32,495 bases of DNA from NCBI GenBank assembly GCA_034664395.1, contig JAXDHQ010000288.1:1-32495 (forward strand), read 5' to 3'. The notes below the pieces were generated by a model that saw only the letters and a list, made by a program, of their open reading frames with translations, had not been told where the DNA came from and made no database searches. Below, piece by piece: positions 15,345 through 21,244 of the stretch (position 1 is its first letter; each line of letters opens with the position of its first letter). A program made the position numbers and the translations under genes. This stretch comes from JAOPZW01 sp034664395. Its GTDB lineage: Bacteria; Actinomycetota; Thermoleophilia; Solirubrobacterales; Solirubrobacteraceae.

Positions 15345-16709
15345 TCAGGCGTCGCCGAGCTTCGGCGACGCCCACGGCGACGCCAGCCGCGCGCCGAGGA
15401 CGGCCGGGAGCTCGTCGATGGCGACCCGCTCCTGCTCCAGCGAGTCGCGGTCGCGGACCGTGACGGTGCGGTCCTCGAGCGACTGGTGGTCGATGGTCAC
15501 GCAGTACGGGGTGCCGATCTCGTCCTGGCGGCGGTAGCGCTTGCCGATCGACCCGCCCTCGTCGTACTCGGCCTGCATCTGGCCGCGCAGCGACTCGAAG
15601 ACCTCGCGGGCGAGCTCGGGCTGGCCGTCCTTGCGCACGAGCGGCAGCACCGCGACCTTGATCGGGGCCAGCCGCGGGTGCAGCTTGAGCACCGTCCGCT
15701 GCTCGCCCGCGACGTTCTCCTCGTCGTAGGCGTCGCACAGGACAGCGAGCACCGTCCGCCCGACGCCGGCCGCCGGCTCGATGACGTGCGGGACGTAGCG
15801 CTCGCCGGTCCCCTGGTCGAAGTACTCGAGCTTGTCGCCGGAGTGCGCGGCGTGCAGGGTCAGGTCGAAGTCGCCGCGGTTGGCGATGCCCTCGAGCTCC
15901 GACCAGCCGATCGGATAGAGGTACTCGACGTCGCTGGTCGCGCTCGAGTAGTGGCTGAGCTCGTCGGCGTCGTGGGGGCGCAGGCGCAGGTGATCGGGGC
16001 GCAGGCCCAGGCGCACGTACCAGTCCAGTCGCTCCGCCAGCCAGTGCTCGTGCCACCGCTGCGCCTCGTCGGGCGGGACGAAGAACTCCATCTCCATCTG
16101 CTCGAACTCCAGCGTGCGGAAGACGAAGTTGCCCGGCGTGATCTCGTTGCGGAAGGACTTGCCGACCTGGGCGATGCCGAACGGCGGCTTGCGCCGCGAG
16201 AACCCGAGCACGGTCTTGAAGTTCAGGAAGATGCCCTGCGCGGTCTCGGGACGCAGGTAGACGGTCGCGCCGGCCTCCTTCACGGGGCCGATCGTCGTCT
16301 CGAACATCAGGTTGAACTCGCGCTGGGCGGTGAGGTCGCAGTCCGGCGCCTCGCCCGGGTGCTTGGACGGCTTGCGCCCGCACTGCGCCTCGTCGATGTG
16401 GTCGGCGCGGAAGCGCAGCTTGCACGTCCGGCAGTCGACCAGCGGGTCGGTGAAGCCGGCCAGGTGGCCGCTGGCCTCCCAGGCCCGCGGGTGCTGGATG
16501 ATCGCCGAGTCGAGCGCGACGATGTCCGTGCGGTCGCCGATCATCGCCTGCCACCAGGCATCGATGACGTTGCGCTTGAGCAGGACGCCGTAATGCCCGT
16601 AGTCGTAGGTGTTGGCGATGCCGCCGTAGATCTCGGAGGCGGGGAAGATCAGCCCACGGCGCTTGCAGAGGGCGACGATCTTGTCCATGGTCACGACGTC
16701 AGCGGCCAT
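15345..16709 (-). CDS. glyS: Glycyl-tRNA synthetase (dimeric type)
   Basis: 454 residues, class II synthetase of the alpha2 type found in Gram-positives and archaea. It charges tRNA-Gly with glycine. The N-terminus MDKIVALCKRRGLIFPASEIYGGIANTYDYGHYGVLLKRN is highly characteristic. Other typical stretches are PRAWEASGHLAGFTDPLVDC, TAQREFNLMFET, YLRPETAQGIFLNFK, GKSFRNEITPGNF and EFEQMEMEFF. The anticodon-binding domain follows (KLHPRLAPIKVAVLPLV through IGKRYRRQDEIGTPYCVTID). The gene is complete. TACGAT lies 6 bases before the ATG, and the divergent Ruc-like gene starts 61 bases away, so the two promoters share one small region with the CIRCE-like element. Confidence 0.97.
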   Translation of the reverse strand: MAADVVTMDKIVALCKRRGLIFPASEIYGGIANTYDYGHYGVLLKRNVIDAWWQAMIGDRTDIVALDSAIIQHPRAWEASGHLAGFTDPLVDCRTCKLRFRADHIDEAQCGRKPSKHPGEAPDCDLTAQREFNLMFETTIGPVKEAGATVYLRPETAQGIFLNFKTVLGFSRRKPPFGIAQVGKSFRNEITPGNFVFRTLEFEQMEMEFFVPPDEAQRWHEHWLAERLDWYVRLGLRPDHLRLRPHDADELSHYSSATSDVEYLYPIGWSELEGIANRGDFDLTLHAAHSGDKLEYFDQGTGERYVPHVIEPAAGVGRTVLAVLCDAYDEENVAGEQRTVLKLHPRLAPIKVAVLPLVRKDGQPELAREVFESLRGQMQAEYDEGGSIGKRYRRQDEIGTPYCVTIDHQSLEDRTVTVRDRDSLEQERVAIDELPAVLGARLASPWASPKLGDA

Positions 16710-16715
16710 GCGCCC

Positions 16716-16721
16716 ATCGTA
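16716..16721 (-). promoter_or_regulatory. -10-like box for leaderless glyS mRNA
   Basis: TACGAT on the minus strand, 6 bases before the ATG at 16709. Confidence 0.4.
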
Positions 16722-16745
16722 TTGGCCGATCTGCCGAGACGACTG

Positions 16746-16772
16746 TTGGCACTCCTATACTCAGAGTGCCAT
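16746..16772 (+). promoter_or_regulatory. CIRCE-like operator (putative HrcA site)
   Basis: TTGGCACTC, 9 bases, GAGTGCCAT. The CIRCE consensus bound by the heat-shock repressor HrcA is TTAGCACTC-N9-GAGTGCTAA. The left arm matches 8 of 9 positions and the right arm 7 of 9, with exact 9-base spacing; the central GCACTC/GAGTGC core is perfect. The spacer contains TATACT (16756-16761), a good -10 box, and the right arm runs into the ATG at 16771, so a bound repressor would cover both promoter and start codon. Confidence 0.72.
16756..16761 (+). promoter_or_regulatory. -10-like box inside the CIRCE-like element
   Basis: TATACT, 9 bases before the ATG at 16771 and lying in the operator spacer. It predicts a leaderless or nearly leaderless transcript. 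Confidence 0.45.
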
Positions 16773-17106
16773 GCCCATCTACGAGTACCGCTGCAAGCGC
16801 GGGCACAACTTCGAGGTCATGCAGAGGATGACCGACGATCCGGTGTCCTCCTGCACGAGGTGCGAGGCGCCGGTGCAGCGCGTCTTCCACCCGGTGGCGG
16901 TCCATTTCAAGGGCAAGGGCTTCTACAACACCGACTACGGGACCAAGCGCCGCAACCGCGAGATGGAGCGCTCGGCCTCCGACGGAGCGGACAAGACCGA
17001 GGCCAAGAGCAAGGAGTCCAAGGGCTCCGACAGCTCCTCGACGTCCGAGTCCACGCCGGCGGCGTCCTCGGACAAGCCGGCGAGCAAGGGCAAGAAGAAG
17101 AGCTAG
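16771..17106 (+). CDS. FmdB-family zinc ribbon protein, Ruc-like redox chaperone
   Basis: 111 residues. The FmdB zinc-ribbon domain (MPIYEYRC8KRGH12, C28-T-R-C31) is followed by the FHPVAVHFKGKGFYNTDYG block and then a long low-complexity tail of Ser, Lys, Glu and Thr that should be disordered. This architecture is that of Mycobacterium tuberculosis Rv0991c (Ruc), reported as a chaperone activated by oxidation, with an unstructured C-terminus, that works with DnaK and is co-regulated with hsp60/hsp70. One of the usual four zinc cysteines is absent; a GH pair (H12) sits there instead, so the site would be C3H. The CIRCE-like element over the start codon supports heat-shock control. The redox-chaperone role is inferred by homology from memory; the zinc ribbon call is firm. 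Confidence 0.85.
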   Translation: MPIYEYRCKRGHNFEVMQRMTDDPVSSCTRCEAPVQRVFHPVAVHFKGKGFYNTDYGTKRRNREMERSASDGADKTEAKSKESKGSDSSSTSESTPAASSDKPASKGKKKS

Positions 17107-17109
17107 CCC

Positions 17110-18177
17110 TCAGCCGTCGAGGAACCGGCGCACCTCGCGCTGCCTCTCGGCGTCGGAGACGACCAGGCCCGCCCCGCCGTCGGAGAGCGTGACGACGCCC
17201 GAGGGCCGCAGGATGTGCGTCCCCGGGCTGCCGCTCAGCGCCGTCCCGGCGGCGTAGCCCAGCAGCGACGGACCGCGCATGTCGGTCTTCAGCGCCTTCG
17301 GCGCGCTCCACGAGATCAGCGGCAGGCGCAGGAAGCCGCCGAAGCTGAACACGCGGCTCTTCATCGCGCTGAGGATCTTCTGCTGGCGCCGCGCCCGCGT
17401 GAGGTCGCTCTCGCGGGCGTTGCAGAGGTTGTGGCGCGTGCGGGCCAGCGCGAGCGCCTGCTTGCCGTCGATGTGCGTCGTCCCGTTGCGCAGGCGCAGG
17501 GTGAAGCCGCCGTTGCGCGAGCCGCCGCTGATGCGCGAGACGACGCAGCCTCCCGTGTAGTCGATGCCGCCCATGGCGTCGACCAGCGCGGGGAAGTTGG
17601 CGAAGCTCACCTCGAACAGGTGGTTGACCTGGATGCCGAGGTAGGACTTGACCGTCTGCAGCGTCAGGGCCGCGCCGCCGATGGCGTAGGCGGCGTTGAT
17701 CTTCTGGCGCCCGTGGCCGGGGATGTCGACGACCGTGTCGCGCGGGATCGACAGCTTGGCGCTGTGGCCGCCGCCCGTGCGCACGAGCAGGATCGAGTCG
17801 CTGCGGCTCGGGCCCGACGTCGACGCGCCCGGCTCCTTCGTGCCCTTCGTCCGCTGGTCGGAGCCGAGGATCAGCGTCGTCTGCGCCTGCAGGATGCCGA
17901 CGCCCCCTGCGGAGAGCTGGGCCTGCGCGTCGGCGGACACCTGCTGCTGGTTGACCTGCGCGCTGATCAGGAACAGGACGAGCGACAGCGCGATCCAGCC
18001 GACGAGCGCGAGTGCGAGCCACGTGACGACGCGGCCGACCGTGATCGGCCGGCGGGTGCTCGGCTGCGGCGTGCCGCGCAGCTCGTCGAGCATCGATCCC
18101 TCGTCGGCGCGGCGGCTGAGGAGGCGTGGTCGAGAGCGGTAGAGCTTGTACTCCGGGGGCGCCTGGGACTCCGGCAT
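17110..18177 (-). CDS. LytR-CpsA-Psr (LCP) family protein
   Basis: 355 residues. A cytoplasmic, basic N-terminus (PEYKLYRSRPRLLSRR) precedes one membrane helix (WLALALVGWIALSLVLFLI), then an extracellular LCP domain. Characteristic stretches are TLILGSDQR, SRSDSILLVR, KLSIPRDTVVDIPG, KINAAYAIGG, VDAMGGIDYTGG and ALALARTRHN, which carry the conserved Arg and Asp residues that bind polyprenyl pyrophosphate and the metal. LCP proteins transfer glycopolymers such as arabinogalactan or teichoic-acid-like chains from a lipid carrier to peptidoglycan. The ATG at 18177 is preferred because it keeps the basic N-terminal segment; the ATG at 18093 (MLDELRG) is the alternative. It converges on the Ruc-like gene with 3 bases between stops and diverges from a ROK kinase with 21 bases between starts. 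Confidence 0.92.
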   Translation of the reverse strand: MPESQAPPEYKLYRSRPRLLSRRADEGSMLDELRGTPQPSTRRPITVGRVVTWLALALVGWIALSLVLFLISAQVNQQQVSADAQAQLSAGGVGILQAQTTLILGSDQRTKGTKEPGASTSGPSRSDSILLVRTGGGHSAKLSIPRDTVVDIPGHGRQKINAAYAIGGAALTLQTVKSYLGIQVNHLFEVSFANFPALVDAMGGIDYTGGCVVSRISGGSRNGGFTLRLRNGTTHIDGKQALALARTRHNLCNARESDLTRARRQQKILSAMKSRVFSFGGFLRLPLISWSAPKALKTDMRGPSLLGYAAGTALSGSPGTHILRPSGVVTLSDGGAGLVVSDAERQREVRRFLDG

Positions 18178-18184
18178 CGCCAGG

Positions 18185-18190
18185 TATGGT
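18185..18190 (+). promoter_or_regulatory. -10-like box for leaderless ROK kinase mRNA
   Basis: TATGGT, 8 bases before the ATG at 18199, in a 21-base divergent gap with the LCP gene. Confidence 0.42.
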
Positions 18191-18198
18191 GGCCGATC

Positions 18199-19167
18199 AT
18201 GGCCGCCGGCTGCGTCATCGGCGTCGACCTGGGAGGGACGAAGCTGCTCGCCGGGACGGTCGACTCGAAGCTCGAGGTGCACCATCGCGCGCGCCGGCTG
18301 CTCGGTTCGCAGGAGCCCGCCGCGATCCTCGAGCTGCTGGTCGAGGCGGTCGAGGAGGCGCGCGAGGCGGCCCCCGACGAGGTCCTCGGCGTGGGCCTCG
18401 GCATCGCCGCGCTGGTCGATCCGTCGAGCGGCGTGGCGCTGGACTCCAACCACCTGCTGCTGCGCGACGTCCCGATCCGCGACCTGATGGCCGAGCGGGT
18501 CGGTCTGCCGATCGTCGTCGACAACGACGCCAACGCCGCGATGCTCGTCGAATGGCGCTGCGGCGCGGCCCGCGGGGCCAGCGACGCGGTGATGCTGACG
18601 CTGGGCACCGGCATCGGCGGGGGGCTGATCGTCGGCGGGCGGCTCGTCCACGGGGCGCGCGGCGCGGCGGCGGAGCTCGGCCACATCATCGTCGACGCCG
18701 ACGGCCCGCCGTGCCCGGGCCGGTGCCCCAACCGCGGCTGCCTGGAGGCGCTCGTCTCGGGCCACGCGATCGGGCGCGAGGGCGAGCGAGTCGCGCGCGA
18801 GCGGCCCGGCACCGCCCTCGGCCAGGCGCTGGCGCGCCGGCGCGAGATCACGGGCGCGCTGGTGACCGAGCTCGCCCATGACGGCGACGGGCCGGCGCGG
18901 GCGATCATGACGCGGATGGGCGAGCGCCTCGGCCTGGGGATCGTCTCGCTGGTGAACATCTTCAACCCCGAGGTGGTGGTCGTCGGCGGCGGCGCGATCG
19001 CGGCCGGCGAGCTGCTGCTGGCGCCGGCGCGCGCGGTCGTGGCCGAACGGGCGCTGGCGGTCAACCGCGAGACGGCGCGCATCGTCTCCGCGCACTTCGG
19101 CGCCGAGGCGGGGATGCTGGGCGCCGCCTGCATGGCGCTGGACTCGGCGGGGGTCTCCGTCGGGTGA
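18199..19167 (+). CDS. ROK-family sugar kinase (glucokinase-like), second copy
   Basis: 322 residues. ATP-binding VIGVDLGGTKLLAG near the N-terminus, VVDNDANAAMLVEW (catalytic Asp region), LTLGTGIGGGLIVGG, and AAELGHIIVDADG. The zinc knuckle is a longer variant: C172-P-G-R-C176-P-N-R-G-C181-L-E, two residues more than the C-x-C-G-x2-G-C form of the other ROK kinase here. NIFNPEVVVVGGGAIAAGELLL closes the second ATPase lobe. No DNA-binding domain, so it is probably a hexokinase, most likely glucokinase. The stop overlaps the rsmI GTG start (GTGA), so the two are likely co-translated. Confidence 0.9.
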   Translation: MAAGCVIGVDLGGTKLLAGTVDSKLEVHHRARRLLGSQEPAAILELLVEAVEEAREAAPDEVLGVGLGIAALVDPSSGVALDSNHLLLRDVPIRDLMAERVGLPIVVDNDANAAMLVEWRCGAARGASDAVMLTLGTGIGGGLIVGGRLVHGARGAAAELGHIIVDADGPPCPGRCPNRGCLEALVSGHAIGREGERVARERPGTALGQALARRREITGALVTELAHDGDGPARAIMTRMGERLGLGIVSLVNIFNPEVVVVGGGAIAAGELLLAPARAVVAERALAVNRETARIVSAHFGAEAGMLGAACMALDSAGVSVG

Positions 19168-19994
19168 GCCCCCGCGCGGGATCCATGGGGCGGCTCGTCG
19201 TCTGCCCGACGCCCATCGGCAACCTCGAGGACGTGACGCTGCGCGTCCTGAGCGCGCTGCGCGAGGCGGACGTCATCGCCTGCGAGGACACGCGCACGAC
19301 CAAGGTGCTGCTCGACCGCTACGGCGTCAGCGCCGAGCGGGTGCGCTACGACGCGCACGCCGAGCGGCGGGTGGCGCCGCGCCTGGTCGAGCGGATGCGG
19401 GCGGGAGAGGTCGTGGCGCTGGTCAGCGACGCGGGGATGCCGCTCGTGAGCGATCCCGGGCTCGTGCTGGTGCAGGCGTGCATGGCGGCGGGCCTCGAGG
19501 TCGAGGTGCTGCCCGGGCCGAGCGCGGCGCTGGCGGCGATCGTGGCGAGCGGGATGGAGGCGTCGACGTGGCGCTTCGTCGGCTTCCTGCCGCGGCGGCG
19601 CTCGGGGCTCGACGCGGTCTTCGCGTCGCCGGAGGTCGTGGTGGCGTTCGAGTCGCCGCGGCGCGTGGGCGCGTCGCTCGCCGCGCGGGCGGCGATCGAC
19701 GGCGATCGCCCGGTGGCGGTGTGCCGCGAGCTGACCAAGCTCCACGAGGAGGTCGTGCGCGGGACGGCGGCCGAGCTGGCCGAGCGCTACGCGACGCAGG
19801 CGCCGCGGGGCGAGGTGGTGCTCGTCGTGGGCGGCGCGCCGGCGGGGGAGGCCGAGCTGGGGCCCGCGCTCGAGGCGCTGCGGCGGCTGGTGGAGGACGC
19901 CGGCGCGCGGGCGCGGCCGGCGGCGGGCGTGGTCGCCGGGCTCACCGGTACCAGCGCCAATGCGCTCTATCGCGCGCTGACCGAATCGAAGTAG
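19164..19994 (+). CDS. rsmI: 16S rRNA (cytidine1402-2'-O)-methyltransferase RsmI
   Basis: 276 residues. RsmI methylates the ribose of C1402 in 16S rRNA with S-adenosylmethionine, tuning decoding at the P site. The tetrapyrrole-methylase fold is clear: VVCPTPIGNLEDVTLR, VIACEDTRTTKVLLDRYGV, ALVSDAGMPLVSDPG, EVLPGPSAALAAIVASGM, FVGFLPRRR, VVVAFESPRRV and AVCRELTKLHEEVVRGT. The GTG at 19164 overlaps the ROK kinase stop by 4 bases; the ATG at 19185 (MGRLVVCPTP) is closer to the family start and is an alternative. Confidence 0.96.
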   Translation: MSPRAGSMGRLVVCPTPIGNLEDVTLRVLSALREADVIACEDTRTTKVLLDRYGVSAERVRYDAHAERRVAPRLVERMRAGEVVALVSDAGMPLVSDPGLVLVQACMAAGLEVEVLPGPSAALAAIVASGMEASTWRFVGFLPRRRSGLDAVFASPEVVVAFESPRRVGASLAARAAIDGDRPVAVCRELTKLHEEVVRGTAAELAERYATQAPRGEVVLVVGGAPAGEAELGPALEALRRLVEDAGARARPAAGVVAGLTGTSANALYRALTESK

Positions 19995-20012
19995 CGCAGC
20001 GTCTGTGACATC

Positions 20013-20032
20013 TCGCGCCCTCCGGGGCGCGA
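20013..20032 (+). terminator. Hairpin after rsmI (possible terminator)
   Basis: TCGCGCCC / GGGCGCGA, an 8-bp perfect stem with a 4-base loop (TCCG), 18 bases after the rsmI stop. No U-tract follows, so it would be a stem-only terminator or a transcript end stabiliser. It lies just upstream of the TACGGT box of the next gene. Confidence 0.4.
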
Positions 20033-20048
20033 TCGCGACCGCAGCGCC

Positions 20049-20054
20049 TACGGT
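20049..20054 (+). promoter_or_regulatory. -10-like box for the LytM-like gene
   Basis: TACGGT, 6 bases before the GTG at 20061; no Shine-Dalgarno sequence is present. Confidence 0.4.
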
Positions 20055-20060
20055 CGGCGC

Positions 20061-20822
20061 GTGCCCGCCCGTCCCCACCCGTTCGTCCTCGCCGCGCTGG
20101 CCCTCGCGCTGACCGCGATCGTCCTGCTGATCCTTCCCGCGCGGGCGGCGCCGTCGGTGCGCCGCCCGCTGCCGCCGGCGGGCGGCGCGTGGCGCTGGCC
20201 CGTGCGCGGGCCCGTGGTGGGGAGGTTCCGCCTGTCGCGCGGGCGGCCGTTCGCGGCCGGCCAGCGGCGGGGGATCGACGTCGCGGCGCCGCCGGGCGCG
20301 CCGGTGCGCGCCGCGTGCTCGGGGCGGGTGAGCTTCGCGGGCCCCGTCCCGGGTCGCGGCCTGGCCGTGAGCGTCCGCTGCGGTCCCCTGATGGCGACGT
20401 ATCTCGGGTTGGGTGCGCTCGCGGTCCGCGCGGGGGCGCGGGTGGCGGTGCGCGACCGCCTCGGCGAGGTGGGCGCCGGCGGGCGCCTGCGCCTGGGGGC
20501 GCGGTGGCGGGCCGACCGCTTCGGCTACGTCGACCCGGAAGCGCTCCTGGGCGACCCCCGGCGGGCGGCGCCGCCGCCGGCGCTCGGCCGGGCGCCACGG
20601 GGGCGGCGATGGCCTTCGCGGCATCCATTCGGACCCGAACCACGCGCCGTGCGGCCCGCGATGCCAGTCGCAGAGCCGTTCTCGCCCCGTCTGCCCTGGA
20701 CCGCCTACCCGGCGGCGGCCCTCGTCGCCTTGGCGCTGCCGATCGGCTCGCTGGTGCGCCGCCGGCGCCGGCGCGCCGTGGCGCCCGCCGCGCGCGCGGC
20801 GGCGGGGCATGAAGGTCCGTGA
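20061..20822 (+). CDS. Degenerate M23/LytM-domain protein (predicted inactive)
   Basis: 253 residues. A signal-like helix (residues 8-30, ending ARAAP) precedes a LytM domain beginning WRWPVRGPVVGRF. The M23 fold landmarks are all present, but the zinc ligands are not: the HxxxD motif reads R69-R-G-I-D73, and the HLHFE motif reads R142-L-R144-L-G. The YAHL histidine is also gone (Y114-L-G-L). The strand VDPEALL, typical right after HLHFE in active enzymes, is retained. So the fold is probably kept and hydrolysis lost, as in EnvC/NlpD-type proteins that regulate amidases; that role is inference. A second hydrophobic segment (YPAAALVALALPIGSLV) and an Arg-rich tail close the protein, suggesting a C-terminal membrane anchor. 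The last 14 bases overlap hicA. Confidence 0.78.
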   Translation: MPARPHPFVLAALALALTAIVLLILPARAAPSVRRPLPPAGGAWRWPVRGPVVGRFRLSRGRPFAAGQRRGIDVAAPPGAPVRAACSGRVSFAGPVPGRGLAVSVRCGPLMATYLGLGALAVRAGARVAVRDRLGEVGAGGRLRLGARWRADRFGYVDPEALLGDPRRAAPPPALGRAPRGRRWPSRHPFGPEPRAVRPAMPVAEPFSPRLPWTAYPAAALVALALPIGSLVRRRRRRAVAPAARAAAGHEGP

Positions 20823-20997
20823 GGTCATCCGTGCGCTGGAGGCCGACGGCTGGGAGCTCGTTCGCCAGCGGGGCAGCCACCGCCAGTACCGGCATTCGAC
20901 GCGGCCCGGCCTGGTCACGGTTCCCGGTCACCTGCGCGACCAGGTCCACCCTCGTACACTCACGAGCATCCGCCGGCAGGCCGGTTGGAGACGCTGA
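20809..20997 (+). CDS. hicA: HicA-type mRNA interferase toxin
   Basis: 62 residues: MKVREVIRALEADGWELVRQ then RGSH24RQYRH and TVPGH. This is a complete HicA (YcfA) double-stranded RNA-binding-like fold with the catalytic His in the G-S-H motif. HicA toxins cut mRNAs and are neutralised by HicB. The ATG lies inside the last codons of the LytM-like gene, and the TGA stop shares one base with the hicB ATG, the usual toxin-first order of hicAB. No strong ribosome binding site is seen before it, so its translation may depend on the upstream gene. Confidence 0.9.
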   Translation: MKVREVIRALEADGWELVRQRGSHRQYRHSTRPGLVTVPGHLRDQVHPRTLTSIRRQAGWRR

Positions 20998-21209
20998 TGA
21001 GCCAGTACGTCATCGTGATCGACGACGCGGGGTCGAACTTCTCGGCCCATGCGCCCGACGTCCCCGGTTGCATCGCGACGGGGCGGACGGTCGACGAAGT
21101 CGTCGAGAACATGCGGGAAGCGCTGGCCTTCCACTTCGAGGGCCTTCGCGGCGAAGGGCTGCCGATCCCGGCGCCCGCGACGCGCGCCGCTGTCGTCGAC
21201 GCCGCCTGA
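20997..21209 (+). CDS. hicB: HicB-family antitoxin
   Basis: 70 residues: MSQYVIVIDDAGSNFSAHAP, then DVPGCIATGRTVDEVVENMREALAFHFEGLRGEGLPIP. This is the partly degraded RNase H-like HicB domain typical of the antitoxin, ending AVVDAA. No ribbon-helix-helix or HTH extension follows, so this short form may not bind DNA itself. The ATG overlaps the hicA stop by one base (TGATG). An in-frame TTG at 20985 would add four residues but is less likely. Confidence 0.88.
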   Translation: MSQYVIVIDDAGSNFSAHAPDVPGCIATGRTVDEVVENMREALAFHFEGLRGEGLPIPAPATRAAVVDAA

Positions 21210-21229
21210 GTCGCGCCGCGAGCGCCTTG

Positions 21230-21235
21230 TAACGT
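21230..21235 (+). promoter_or_regulatory. -10-like box for leaderless metG mRNA
   Basis: TAACGT, 9 bases before the ATG at 21245, in the 35-base gap after hicB. Confidence 0.42.
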
Positions 21236-21244
21236 CCGGGGTCG

